Source: Choanephora cucurbitarum
Lineage: Eukaryota; Mucoromycota; Mucoromycetes; Mucorales; Choanephoraceae
Direction: 5' to 3'
Length of the DNA: 64,000 nt
Assembly (NCBI GenBank): GCA_025331435.1
Contig: JAIWNI010000015.1
Span: forward strand, 248,001 to 312,000
Made by a program: the position numbers and the translations under genes. Shown in pieces: positions 33,214-44,897 of the stretch; the stretch's first letter is position 1, and each line of letters opens with the position of its first letter. Below the pieces are notes generated by a model. The model saw only the letters and a program-made list of their open reading frames with translations, ran no database searches and was not told the DNA's origin.

Positions 33214-33725
33214 GAGTAGTGAAATAAAGAAAATTATGCGTGTGATAGCCCAATCAGGGAAAATCTTACAGTGTTAGGCTTTCTTTTTTTTTACGCCACA
33301 TAAAAAAAAATACTTTTAATCACCTAAATAGTGTTTAGTCTATAGACGCACAAAAGCTCAAGTAACTAACTAAACTTGCTGAACATTGTTAAAAAAAAAG
33401 GGGGGGGGGAGGTGTTGAGACTTAATAAACATTGATTTTAATTTTATGCTTACGATGAAGGCAAGCAACTTTGATTCTTCCAGCTAGAGTAAAATACAGT
33501 GAATGAGTCAGTAATTACTTTAAAGACGAAAAGAAATGCTATGGCTCTCTATTGGCTTAAAATAACTACATTTCTGAAGGGTTTGTCATTAACCTACTCT
33601 CTTTTACTTTGTGTTATTCAAAGTCAGTAAGATAATCAACTGTCTCAGTTAATTATGTTAGAATTTCGACACTTGAATTTCCATTATCTTCTTCTTTTTT
33701 TTTTTTCTTTTTGAGCATAAGTGAT
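33214..33725. other. Divergent intergenic region with a G-run
   Basis: Contains the promoters of the SET gene (minus) and the F-box gene (plus). A run of nine G after nine A lies near 33391-33410, and a T-rich tract (33696-33712) precedes the F-box start. No gene seen. Confidence 0.5.
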
Positions 33726-35386
33726 ATGCTACTTAATTTACCAGCTGAATTACTTTTGCGTATCATAGACCATGTTCCTAAGCTAGGTGATAAGATTCAA
33801 CTTTCGAAAACATGCCAGTCACTTCGTCACTTGCTTTGCACACAAACTGCCTGTTGGACTCGACTTGATTTTTCTGATTATGGCACAACACTCAACACAA
33901 ACCATCTCCTTCAATTTCTAAGAAGCTATCCTATCGAACTCTGGTCATGCAAGGCCTCTACACCACCCTCGACTGCTCTCAATATGCCCATCACCATGAT
34001 TGATTTGAGCGGCTGTTGGAACTTATCGGAAGATCTGATGGCTGCATTAATCAGATCATTAAGGCAACTCAGCGAACTTCATCTGAATGGATATCCTCTT
34101 CATAAAGATAAAATATCGTCTAGTCTCGGATTCGAATATCAAAGAGACCATGTCTATCAAGTGAGACCTTCACACGACCTTGCTTCTATGACAATGGACT
34201 TGTCCAAGGAACCCACTCAGCGTTTAAAAGTGCCCTTTGTGCTGCTATGCTCTATCCTAGATCAACTAAACTATCTTCATACACTTTGCATACAATACCA
34301 AGACTTGGCTGCTCAGCAACAACATGGATCCTTTGATTTTTCGGCATTTTGTCATATACAGCATTTAGACATTTCATCTTGCATGATTGATCAAGCTACG
34401 CTTCAAGCCATGTTTCGAAAGATAGGACCCAGACTAAAGACATTGAAGATGCTAAATATCGATCTGAGTAGCCTATCCTGGCTCTGTCTTAGCCAGTTCG
34501 GCAAGCAACTTACCTGCCTTCATGTCTCTTGCAATGACCCTGCTCTCTTATTCAACATACGTCATGTTGTTTTACACTTGAAGACCCTACAAGACTTTCG
34601 TCTGACTCGACTCCGAACAGGTGAAATCGACAGTGTTGTCCATCAACTGAATCCACATGTACTTGAGCGTCTTGACCTATCACCCAAAATGAACATCTAT
34701 CCAAAAGCAATGACACGGTATCCATCAACCAAGCAGCCAGGAGCAACACTGGATAAAACAACACAACGTCTGCAGAGTCGAAGAGGCTCAATACCGACGC
34801 ACAAGAGACACCCACCCGAAGCACAGAAGCTGATAGAGACGAAGCAGAACCAACTCAAATTCAAAGCGAGCGTGTTCGTCATTATGCAACCATAGAGCAT
34901 GATCTCTTACTCTCAGATGCTTCCTTGCACTATCTGTCACAATGCCATCATCTGATTGAACTACGCCTATGCTTTCCAAAGGTATCTGCACAGGCTTTGC
35001 ATCAGTTACTGAGCTCCTTGCCTCGACTTGAGGTTGTTGAACTTCGGCAGAGAAAAGAGCAGCAAGAAGACTGTCTCACGGGTCTGATGAACAGCAAGAC
35101 GCTGAAAGAGCTTTATCTGTTTGGCGTCTGGATCTCGGAGGAAACAATAGAACGTATCACACAGACTGAATCAAACATACTTGCATCATTACGTCATTTA
35201 ACTGTATCTGGAGGTGGCAGGATGATTGAATCCAATATAGAAAAGCTGTTGGTATCATTGCAATCTTTGCACACATTTTGTTTGGGACAGATTGAAGGGC
35301 CTATAGAATGGAAATCGTATGTATTTGATGATAGACGTAATTTGACATTTTCAAAGGATCGGCAAAATCAATGGTATCTTGCATAA
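33726..35386 (+). CDS. F-box protein with leucine-rich-repeat-like region
   Basis: Start chosen at ATG 33726 (MLLNLPAELLLRIIDHV), an F-box: LPAELLLRI, then LSKTCQSLRHLL and ACWTRLDF. LRR-like units follow (ITMIDLSGCWNLSEDL, LSELHLNG, IQHLDISSCMID, LKTLKMLNID, LERLDLSPK) and continue in 34925-35386 (LIELRLCFPKVS, LPRLEVVELRQRK, TLKELYLFGVWIS). Between about 34700 and 34910 the reading frame changes. Either an intron lies there (a donor GTATCC near 34719 and acceptor CTGATAG near 34835 keep phase), or there is a frameshift. The other frame is open and reads TEADRDEAEPTQIQSERVRH into the second half, so one gene is likely. Such proteins are substrate receptors of SCF ubiquitin ligases; the substrate is unknown. 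Confidence 0.78.
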
Positions 35387-35461
35387 TAATAAAAAATGAC
35401 CATTTTTTTTTCTGTAACGCGATTTTTTCTATTTTCTTCTTTTCTTACTCATTTTTATGCT

Positions 35462-36505
35462 ATGGCAGCAAGGCTGAGTAAAAAGAAACTCGGCATAACT
35501 ACAACACTTGCTTTAGGTGCTACCTATTGGTACTATAAACCTGTTCGAACAAACCCACCACCCGCCATACCTTATGTTCCACCTCCCTTTGTTTGGGAAA
35601 GTATACCCAAGTCGATCCTCAAGCGATTTACAGTACCCGAACCTAAACGCGATGGTATTGCTTGGAATCTGATGAGCAGTCTAGTCATCGGTACAGCAGG
35701 ACTCGCATCCAAGGGATTCATGCAGTGTAGTCAACTTAAAGTCCATGGTCTTGAAGAGTTTAGGAATATTCTAGAAGACCCCGATAGAAAGAAGGGTATT
35801 ATTACAGGTAAAAGAAAGAAAGAGAAAAAAAGAATTACAAATCCAGGTTAGCCTATCCCTTTATATAGTATCCAATCATGAGTCTGTCTTGGACGATCCA
35901 TTGCTATGGGGTGTTTTGCCTGCAAAAACGTTGTTCTCTATTCATAAAATGCGGTGGGTATTAGGTGCTGCTGATATTTGCTATACTTCCATGTAAGTCA
36001 TTTGTCTTCTTGGAAACAAAAAGAGTCCATGAACCTTTCTTTCTTTTTTTTTTCTTACAGCTTCCGATCTTATTTCTTTGCATTGGGACAGACAATTCCA
36101 ACCATACGTGGTGGAGGTATTTATCAACCAGGCGTTGATTTTGCTATCGATAAGATCAATCATCAAGGGTGGATTCATATCTATCCTGAGGCCAAAGTTG
36201 TTCAAGAGAACAAAATGATTCGATTTAAATGGGGAGTAGGGCGTATCCTGATGGACGCAGATCATGAGCCAATTGTGATTCCTATATGGCATAGAGGGAT
36301 GCATTTGGCAAAGCCGTTGTATGGTACCAAGCTTGTTCATTTAGGAAAGCCTATTACACTTGTCTTTGGTGAGCCTGTAGATTACTCGGATATCATGAGA
36401 GAGTGGAAGGAAGGCAAGCTGGATAGAGAAGCAGCCCGTATTAGGCTTACTGAGAGGCTATATGATGCGATAGAGAAGTTGCAAAGAGAATACGATCAAG
36501 ATTGA
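35462..36505 (+). CDS. TAZ1: Tafazzin-type cardiolipin transacylase
   Basis: Three exons (35462-35807, 35869-35992, 36061-36505) encode 304 aa. Start MAARLSKKKLGIT with a hydrophobic patch (TLALGATYWYY). The acyltransferase motif SNHESVLDDPLLWG has the NHxSxxDDP sequence characteristic of tafazzin. Then TIRGGGIYQPGVDFA and WIHIYPEAKV complete the family signatures. The enzyme remodels cardiolipin acyl chains in mitochondria. A further in-frame ATG at 35396 would add residues rich in Phe/Leu and is less likely. An out-of-frame ATG at 35457 opens a short upstream frame that overlaps the start. Only 75 bp separate it from the F-box stop codon on the same strand, leaving little room for a promoter. 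Confidence 0.9.
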
Positions 36506-38227
36506 ATAGATTTGCTAGTCATAGAACCATTTGAGGTAGAGAGAACTGGATTCTCTCATCATCAACCAAATAAACTAGACTCAGTCATAGACATATCACA
36601 TTCAGTTTCATCACGGCGCATGAAGTAATTTTCTTTTTGGTATCTGACTGTAGTATATTAACACAAAAAATTAGCAGTAGATTTCATAGTGGGTACGACA
36701 ATGGACTTCTCTAAAAGATACAGTTGAAGACTGTAATTATACTACAGTTTGGTGATGCTCTTCAATTGAATATGCTTTGAGAGAGAATAATTTAAGCAAA
36801 ACCAATTTTGCTCAATGCTAAGAAGTTCTTTGGGAGTTTCTTTTAAATAGAGGGATCGACTTTGATCATTTGGTTGAAGCGTGTCGCACCGTCAAATCCA
36901 GAAGCACCAAGAGTAGTACTTACATTTTCAAGGTTGAAGATGGCTTCGCTTGCAGAGGCAATGGCAGAGGACGTCCTTTGTTGACGAGTAAAGACAATCA
37001 CACCAAGTCAGTCAGTATACAATTTTTAATGTTTTAAAGGCCTCAAGCGATAACATTTCTTGTAAACTCAAAATAAGTGTTAGTGCTCTCAACATATGTA
37101 CATCAAAAGAAACATGTATTTTTGTTGGGTTACCATTGGTATCCATAACTACTTGAGAATGGCTCGTAAGATCAGCGCTGATTTTTCCCTGTGATGCTTG
37201 GCACATCTAAAGATCGAATCTTCTTAAAGAAGATATCCACATTTGGACCACAAAGATACTCATATCATTATCGTCATTATGGGTCTAGTAATCCAATCAT
37301 TGACTAAATGATGCAACTTTGCTTTTCCTTTGCGACAGGAAGTAAACTTCAAAAAAAAATTGCTTTTCGAATTCTCTTAATCGTACTTCTCTACTTTTAG
37401 GGCAGCCTTCTAGAACCATGTTATCACTCCAGACTATTTATTGTCGCAGATGTTCATCAGAATTGTCTGTCCTTTGAAGCTCTCTAGCCCAAAAGCCTCT
37501 ACTTCCAAAATGCCAAATTGCATGAAAGGAAATAGTCAATATGCACTGTTAACAATATCCTGCTTTTGTATCTCATGGATATTACAAGCCAGAGAATTAT
37601 ATTTGGGAGTAATCACAAGGTAAAACATAATTGTTGATCGACTGAAAAAAATACATTGGATGCCTTGAATTGATGTGACTATAGCAATCTCAAAATTTCA
37701 TTGTCATCGTCACTTGCATTGGCGAAGGCATGTCGCCTGTATTGATTCTATTATAACATTCGAAAAAAGAAATGCCCAAAGTTGTCAATTTAAATAGGTA
37801 GCCTCTTGAAAGTGCATAACTTCTTCTTTTGGAATAAAATCCATTCTTGTTATAGTTATCATTGCTTTTGTTTTCAGTCATTACTCAGTTATTTGCTCAA
37901 TCATTTAGAGTACCTGAATGTCATTAACCTAGTTTGTGTGGTTTCGTCATTTATTTATTTTCTTTAGAAGCGAGACAAAAAGCTACCCAGTGAATACCAT
38001 AGCCTGGCTGGAGCTGTATTGCTTATCCCTTTATTCTAGATTACACGCTTTATTTGGAGATGCTGAAAGACAACTGCCTAATATAAGGTGCAAATGATCT
38101 TTCCCGGCTGAACTTTATCCGCCAAAATTTAATGCATCTCCAGGGCAACAGTTTTTAAGAAACGAAAATTAAATTGCCTTTTAGCCTTTTTCTTTTTTTT
38201 TGTTTTTTCACCTTTTGACTGTACACT
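36506..38227. other. Intergenic with a possible gene remnant (minus, about 36847-37206)
   Basis: On the minus strand 37206-37012 reads MCQASQGKISADLTSHSQVV and continues in a second frame toward 36847 (SAIASASEAIFNLENV, then TLGASGFDGATRFNQMIK and a stop). The composition looks coding, but no domain is recognised and the frame is broken near 37012. It may be a small spliced gene or a remnant. The plus-strand open stretch at 37441-37623 is unconvincing. A pyrimidine-rich tract (38185-38215) is the likely promoter of the severin-like gene. Confidence 0.4.
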
Positions 38228-39743
38228 ATGCTTAAAAACTCGTCTTGGAGTAAGTCCTTTCAAAGCAAACAGAGGTCAACAAAGTACTCAAACATATCCA
38301 AACAGAACTCGAAGAAACCAACTTGGCCAACTTTGGCTCCGAACTCGAGAGACAACACCGTAAAGAAGAGGGTGAACTCGAAAAGGCTTGGAACTATGAA
38401 GGATCGCCTATTGGTCATGAAACGTAAGTTGATTTTTATTGTTTGGATTCCAGATAAAGATCTGATAAGCTTCATACAAGTGGCATGTGGGTTTGGAGAG
38501 TCAACTGTTTCAATTTGGAACCTGTTCCTACCAACCAATACGGCAAATTCTATCAAGGTAAAATGCTTTTTTCTTTTTCTTTGATTCATAAATAAGTAAA
38601 TACTTATTCTTTGTTTAGGTGACAGTTATGTTGTTTTGAAGGTAAAGTAAAACAAGTGGCGATACACACATGTATTTAACACCATTGAGGGATTATCAGA
38701 CCACCACGAAACAAAACTCGGAAGGCTTAATTCACAATATTCACTTTTGGCTGGGTTTGGAAACAACACAAGATGAGGCTGGTACTGCTGCATACAAGAC
38801 AGTTGAATTAGACGATTGTAAGTTGAATGAAACTACTACATCACACTTTTCGGCTAAAGAAGATAATTATTAGTTCTTGATGGCTATGCTTCACAACACC
38901 GTGAAGTTCAACACAAGGAGTCTGCTTTGTTTTCTAGCTATTTCAGACACATCACATACCTTCAAGGTGGCTATGCATCTGGATTCCATCACGTCGAGGA
39001 AGAACAAGTGGTTACCCGTCTATTGCGCGTCCACCGTCCTAAGCAATTAGAGGGATCTCGTACCAGAAATGCAGTTGTCATCTCTGAAGTACCACTCAGC
39101 CACGAGAGTTTGCGTTCCACCTCTGTCTTTGTGCTTGACACAGGAGACATCATCTATCAATGGCAAGGTGAAAAAGCAAATGGTATTGAGAGAGCTAAGG
39201 CTGCTGAATACATCTCTCAACTGATTTCTGAGCGCCAAGGCAAAGGCGATATGGTAATTGTTGGTAAGAGCAAGAAAAGATAAGAAATATACAAGATGCT
39301 AATAAACAAAAAAAACAGAGCAAAATTCTGGTAGTGGTGAACGTCAATTCTACGAAGCACTTGGCTCTGAAGGTGATGTTGCTGATGAAGAAGAGACCGA
39401 AGAAGAAGAAGAAGAACAGTTGAGTAACAAGCGTCTGTTACGCCTTAGCGCCTCTGGTCCATTTGGTTTGGGTCATTTGAAGTATGAGGTAGTTGCTGAG
39501 GGCACTATTTCAAAGGATATGTTTGATACACATGATGTCTATATTTTTGATGTCGGACACCAGATCTATACTTGGATTGGTCGCAAGGCTAGCCGCAAAG
39601 AGCGCAAGCATGGTTTGGAATATGCTCAGAAATACGTCAAGGAATGTGAAGGCCGCTCACCATACACACCTATTTGTCAAGTCGTTGAGGATGGTGAGGA
39701 TGAATTATTTGAATCCAATTTGGAAGGCTGGCAAGGATGGTAG
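38228..39743 (+). CDS. Gelsolin/severin/fragmin-like actin-binding protein
   Basis: Starts at ATG 38228 (MLKNSSW). The main exons read [71 protein letters not shown] and [17 protein letters not shown], then the second and third gelsolin repeats ([37 protein letters not shown]), with stop at 39743. Three gelsolin-like domains fit severin/fragmin: calcium-dependent actin severing and capping in the cytosol. Introns end at 38461, 38617, 38698, 38872 and 39317. Just after MLKNSSW a donor-like GTAAGT (38248) and an acceptor-like ACAG only 23 nt later would be needed to enter the main frame ([14 protein letters not shown]). That is too short for a normal intron, so the first exon join is uncertain. 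Confidence 0.85.
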
Positions 39744-40866
39744 AATACGATCAATAATATAACTCTAGCACTTCTTACTAAATTTGTATGTTCCGAGCAC
39801 ACAATGTGCCGCATCTTAATTTGATATGTTGTGTGATGCCTATTGTAATTTTTTTATATGAAGTTTTAAGCTTTTTTTTTCTCTTGTTTGTGCTACAATG
39901 CAAGCGAGGGAATTTGTTGACTTGAGCACTAAAAGAAAAAAAAATGAAACAGCAAGTTGCTTCAAGAGAGATGTGCTATAAGAAAAAAGAGAGGGCTTGC
40001 TTCGTTATATCTTTATCCTGTGTGATTAATGGTCAGTCCGTTTGTCATTTTGAGTGACCAGGAGAAACCCTCATCCACTCTCGTTCCTTGGCGGTGTCTT
40101 CATAGCCCGCTTTTACATGCTTGCTTGCTCACCTGATCAAATAACCTCGCTTCTTGGGAAAAAGCAAATGAAGACATCTTGATAGAATGGCGCATCAATA
40201 TGGCCTAGTTTCGACTATCCTGATTCAATCCTTTACAAGGCTTTCTATACACACATACACACGAGATGCTTGTTTGTAAGTGAATATGATTTCAACAAAG
40301 AGACATACAGAGAGAGAGAGAGAGAGAGTAGCACTATTAATTTAGTTGCTAAGGAGAGTTCTCTTTATTCTTAACCCAGGAGTCATTTCTGAATAATGAA
40401 ACATGTTGTAAATGATTATGTCTATAGATAATATCCTATCACTACTTGCATAGATCAACATAGAAATCAAAAGAAAGGCTCTCAACCAATACACCGAGCT
40501 TACTTCTTATCCTTAGATTGACAAATTCAGAACAAGTTGCTGCCTATTTCGCCCGAAAACTCTGATAGATAGATAGTACCACAAACATATTATTTAACCG
40601 AATGAAAAGACTGATTATTCGACAGCAAACTGTCAATCTAGTGTCGTTAGTATATTCAATAGTCATGCCACAATGTAACTTCAATAGGCTATTTTCTCTT
40701 TGACTTGAACTGGCAAGTAGAGTATTTTTTATTATTATTGTTATTTTGACAATTGACTTCTTTGCTAAACAACTTGTCATTTTTAACTTGGCAACATTTG
40801 AATTTAGGCAAGCAACATTTTTCTTTTTGTTTTTTTTAGATCAGCAAACTTGTTTCTAATACAACT
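39744..40866. other. Intergenic with GA microsatellite, no gene seen
   Basis: Convergent 3' flanks. A pure (AG)n run is at about 40310-40328. No coding-like ORF; the open stretch at 40544-40780 lacks motifs. Confidence 0.5.
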
Positions 40867-41724
40867 TTACCAACCATGAAAGGATTCTCGCCATCTTGTT
40901 TCGTTTGGCGTTGAATCACTTTCTCGTAGGATAGAGAGTGCTGCATGATTTTTCGAAAAAGAAGTATGTTGTTGCGTATGCTGATGATCTTCCATGGATG
41001 AATTATTTGTGTTTGTACTTGTGAAGGATGAGGTAGAGTTAGACAGCAGTGAAGGCGGAGACGATACTCGACTGAATAGGTCGGATAGAAGTGATCGACG
41101 TGGTGTTGTAGGTCTTGGCTGTGTTTTTTGAAAATCCCTGACAAAGTTTGTATTGATATCACTTAGCTGTTCTTCCTCCTCATCTTCTTCATCATAGAGG
41201 TCATCATCACTTAAATAATAGTCATCCTCATCCTCTTCTTCTTCTTCGTCTTCAGTGATAATGATATTATTTCGAGTGGTTGTCTGATTGTCTTGTTGTG
41301 GTGATAATGAAGCAGTTGCTGGCTGATACTTGTGATCGACTATAACGATGCTACTTGAACAAGAGAGCTCTTTGTTGCCTTCATCATCGTAGCATTTTTC
41401 TTGTGCAACCTCGTGTGAATCTGCGTCATGAACGGCAGCAGGTGACAAGAGGACGGATGTTATGAATCGTTTGATAGTGCTGTTGTCGATCTTATTGGTG
41501 GGCTGTCTTTGATATTGCCATAGTCTCCAGGACATATTTTCTAATCGCTGACCATTTTCAATATAATTTTTAGATTTATTAAATGCTATTGAACATTAAT
41601 ATCAATCTCTCATTCTCTTATTGCCTGCACTACCTATCCATAAAGTCGCTAATTTGTCTGCCTGTTCAATTGAGTCAAGATCTTTGCAGGAGACAGAAAG
41701 TAAAGAAGGTTGAGTTGACGACAT
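40867..41724 (-). CDS. DUF1752 (GATA_AF-like) protein with acidic region, no zinc finger
   Basis: Two exons (41724-41634, 41585-40867) give 269 aa. The join reads DKLATLWIAFNKSKNYIE then NGQRLENMSWRLWQYQ. This is the DUF1752 motif found at the N-terminus of fungal AreA-type GATA factors and of several regulators without DNA-binding domains. The rest is low complexity: a strongly acidic stretch (DEEEEEDEDDYYLSDDD), Ser/Thr/Asn runs and a basic TPRRSLL segment. No GATA finger (CxxC-17-CxxC) is visible. It could act in nutrient signalling, but that is inference. The start at 41724 (MSSTQPSLL) is preferred over the longer Phe/Ser-rich leader frame. Confidence 0.75.
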
Positions 41725-41968
41725 TTCTATAATATATATACAAGAAGAAGAAAAGAAGGAAAAAGAAAAAAAAATTGTTTTTAAATCAACATAAAAGTCT
41801 GCTGACACTTCTCTCTTTCATATCCATAACGTAACCCCCCCCCCTTCTCTCTCTCTTGCTTTCTTTCTCTCTTATACGCGTGATCATTCTTATTGCTTAA
41901 AATTTTTATTTCTCTGCTATTATTATTTTGCAGACAACATCATCTGACATAAGTAGTACATAAGCCCA
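41725..41968. other. Short spacer between DUF1752 and cyclin genes
   Basis: Contains the likely promoter and leader of the DUF1752 gene, with a run of ten C followed by a CT-rich tract near 41836-41872. No gene. Confidence 0.5.
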
Positions 41969-43922
41969 TCATTTAAGATGGCTCCTATAAGATTCAGCTG
42001 CAGTCAGCGGATCTTCTGGAACAGGACGATTGTACTTGTGAGAAGCTTTAGCAGGTGGGTTGCTAGGTCTATAGGGTTGCTGTGTCTATTGTGAGGAATA
42101 TGAGAATACAGTTGTGTTTCGGAAGTTCATGTTTTAGCTTACCTGTGGATGATACTGAGGATGATAACCAGCTGGCTGCACTCGTGAATAATAATCATTG
42201 GATGATGTATGCGTCCCTGACATATCATAGGAAGTGTTTGCTTCTCCATAAAAAGATGTGCGGGTCCGTAGTGGAGGATGTGATGCATTGGTGTTGTATG
42301 GGTTTTTGTTGTTACTATAGATAGGCTGAGATGTTGGTGTGCTGACCACTGTGCTGTTTGCAGTAGTGGTGGTAGGTGTCAGCTTATAGTATGGTATGGT
42401 TTCAGCATTATGAGTGGTATTGTGCATCATAGAGGTATTAGGTGTGTTTGGACCACTGAAATCTTGTAAGCTTATTCTAGCTGTCTGAGTGGCAGGTGGT
42501 TGGTAGGTAGTAACAGGCGGATGAAGTGGTTGAGGTACTTGTACAGATGATGGCGTTTGGGCTAATGATTGTTGTTGGGGTGGTGCTGAGAATGGTTGCT
42601 GTGATTGTGGTTGGCTGGGTGTCATGTACATGCTGGGAGTAGCTGATGTGGGTGTATAATACATATCAGTTGCTTTAGTTTGTGATGGATAGCTGGTTGC
42701 GGCAGGCGTCGATGTAGCTCCTGATCCTGTTTGCCCATAATCATACTGTTGGTTCCTCCAGACAGGCTGTAGAGGAATACGGAGAGGTACTCGAGTCAAA
42801 GGTCGGTTAAGTGGTTGTGTAGGGAATTGAGGTAATTGCGCTTTGGAAAGCATCAATAGGAACTGATATTGATCTTGTTGTTGCTGTTGCTGTTGTTGTT
42901 GTTGTTGTTGCTGTTGGATATGGTTATTAGGTAGTACAATACCCTTAAGGGTTTCTTCTAGTAACTTTTGTTGATTTTCTTGTTTCTGTAATTCGTCTGC
43001 ATTCATAAGTTGGTTTCTGAGTAGAAACAAGGCAGACTTCCATCGTTCATACTCATCATTTTTAATGAACATCTTGAACCGAAGAACATCTAAAAACTCC
43101 AGTTCCATGATATTCAAATCTGTCACTTTCATGCCTGAAACCTCTGACCAAGTTTTGTTTGTGAATGTATTGTCATCTAAGAATTTGTTGGCCAACATCA
43201 AGGCGACTGTAAACAATCTATATTCGGACCCATCTGCACCCTGTATCGATGGACTGTTCTGTAATAACATGGCAATGTACTTTAGAGAAAGTAAAATGAC
43301 TGATTCCGAAAGTTGAGTGGCTGTCAAAATCTACAAGATAGGTTTTGATCGGATTTTTGTGTATGTGAATATAGGTAGCTTGAATGACATATACAACAGA
43401 AGCAAAAATTACCTGCTTACAGAACTTCCTGAAAGCGTTGCTAGTACGGTTGGCTATACTGGCTGTTTCTTTTGAATGAGTCAGGCTTTGATCATCTGTT
43501 GTTACTGTTGATTGAATAAGCTTCGATAACTCATGCAACTGCATTACTGACGGCCTTCGTGCATGCCACATCAAGTAAACCATGCTTGAGGCAAAATCAG
43601 CCAATTGAGGTATAGATAGTGGCGGTGTGGGTTGTGCATCCGTGGCGCTTGGCACTGGCTCAGGTGGTACAATTCCATAACCGTGCTGAACTGGATGATG
43701 CTGAGGCGGTTGTTGATGATAAGGCTGTTGATGTGGTGGTGGTGCTGGTGGTGGCGGTCGTTGACCTTGGCTATAAGGATGATTACTTGCTGTCTTCATC
43801 GGATTGAAATAGGAGCTTGTTGGTGCTTTAGCATAATTTGCATTAGAAGGCTCGATTATTTGATAGTGACTAGGAGCCTGTTGCTGCTGTCGTTGTTGTT
43901 GTTGTTGGTGCTGAGAATACAT
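41969..43922 (-). CDS. Cyclin, Pho85-cyclin Clg1-like, with poly-Gln
   Basis: Start taken at ATG 43922 (MYSQHQQQQQ); a frame-compatible upstream ATG (43979) would add a Phe-rich, unlikely leader. The N-terminal third is Gln/Pro/His-rich (PPPPAPPPHQQPYHQQPPQH). The cyclin box is split by one intron: LADFASSMVYLMWHARR, SIANRTSNAFRKFCKQ, then ILTATQLSESVILLSLKYI, LFTVALMLANKFLDDNTFTN and LNIMELEFLDVLRFKMFI. This resembles yeast Clg1 and other Pcl-type cyclins that activate Pho85-class kinases. A long poly-Gln run (about 42865-42918) and a Thr/Pro/Gln-rich disordered tail follow. The last exon (about 42088-41969) ends AESYRSHLK. The partner kinase is not in the window. Confidence 0.85.
42860..42920 (-). 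repeat. CAG/CAA trinucleotide run coding for poly-Gln
   Basis: Forward-strand GTT/GCT/GTT triplets read as uninterrupted Gln codons in the cyclin gene. The mixture of CAA and CAG suggests an old, fairly stable run. A second shorter Gln run lies near 43885-43915. Confidence 0.85.
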
Positions 43923-44819
43923 ACTTTGATATGACGAGAGTGTTGTAACAGAAAAAAGAAAGAGAGAGAAAAAAACCAAAAAGCTAACAAAGAGTTAAAC
44001 TTTAAAAGTCAATAATAAAATGATGATGATGATACTTACTGTAAAAATAGATATGTATGTGTACGAAATCTTCCTTCTGTCTTCAGATGTCTCCTTTCTC
44101 GCTTCTTATGAAATAAAGAGGGGGGGGGATAAGAAAAGAAGAAGATAGCAAAATCGGAAGCCTTTTACTTTTGTTAAATGCAAACGTAAACTAGAAAGAA
44201 AGAAAGACCAAAATAAAAATAAATAAAAGAGAAAATAAAGAAATAGAGGAGTTTCAAAGATTACACACATTCGAGGATAAGCAGTTGATTAAGACATTCT
44301 TTTTTGGAACAACTGTTTCTATTTTTTCATTTTGTCTACTCGAGACCTGAAATTGAGCTGAGACAAGATGAGCCATTTTTAAGACAATCATAATGGGGCT
44401 ATGTCATACATCATAAGTATTGGTTTTGAAACACAGTTTTGTCAATCTATTCTTATTCTATTAATTAATTTGAAAGCATTTATAAATATCTAAAGAGCAG
44501 TTAGTTTGATGAAAGAGTAGTCTTACCATGAATGAGTCTACTAAATAATGACATTGAGTCTAAAAAAAAAAGAAGAGAACTCTAAAGGTATCATTGAAAT
44601 GACTGTATCTGGGATATAGTTTGGTAACATTGAAACAATTTTAACCTGGATAGACTTTACACAAAAGGGCTTTTATAGGAACAGTAACAGCAAACAATAA
44701 GCAATTCAGCAGAAGCAACTGATTGTAAGTCAACTAAGTCCGGCAGCGTGCGGCAAATGTTCGGCCCGGACATTTTTTTAAAAGTGTATATAATACTTAC
44801 AAGTTGCAAAAATATCGAA
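43923..44819. other. Intergenic upstream of the cyclin gene
   Basis: AT-rich, with a run of nine G (about 44121-44129) and A/GA tracts. No gene seen. It contains the cyclin promoter and the 5' flank of the tRNA. Confidence 0.5.
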
Positions 44820-44890
44820 GCGCGGTTGGTTAAGTGGTATAATCTTCGCCTGCCACGCGAAGGGCCGGGGTTCGATTCCCCGACCGCGCA
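44820..44890 (+). tRNA. tRNA-Gly (anticodon GCC)
   Basis: A full cloverleaf can be drawn. The acceptor stem GCGCGGT pairs with ACCGCGC, followed by discriminator A. The D arm includes GGTTAAGTGGTA, the anticodon stem TTCGC/GCGAA encloses CTGCCAC (anticodon GCC), and the T arm is CGGGGTTCGATTCCCCG. Length is 71 nt without CCA or intron. A TTTTT tract directly downstream (44893-44897) is the expected RNA polymerase III terminator. Confidence 0.96.
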
Positions 44891-44892
44891 TC

Positions 44893-44897
44893 CTTTT
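44893..44897 (+). terminator. Pol III oligo-T terminator of tRNA-Gly
   Basis: Five T starting two bases after the tRNA, followed by A and five more T. Confidence 0.7.

Noticed and set aside
40300..40330. AG microsatellite considered as part of an element
   Set aside because: Simple repeat with no flanking inverted or direct repeats.
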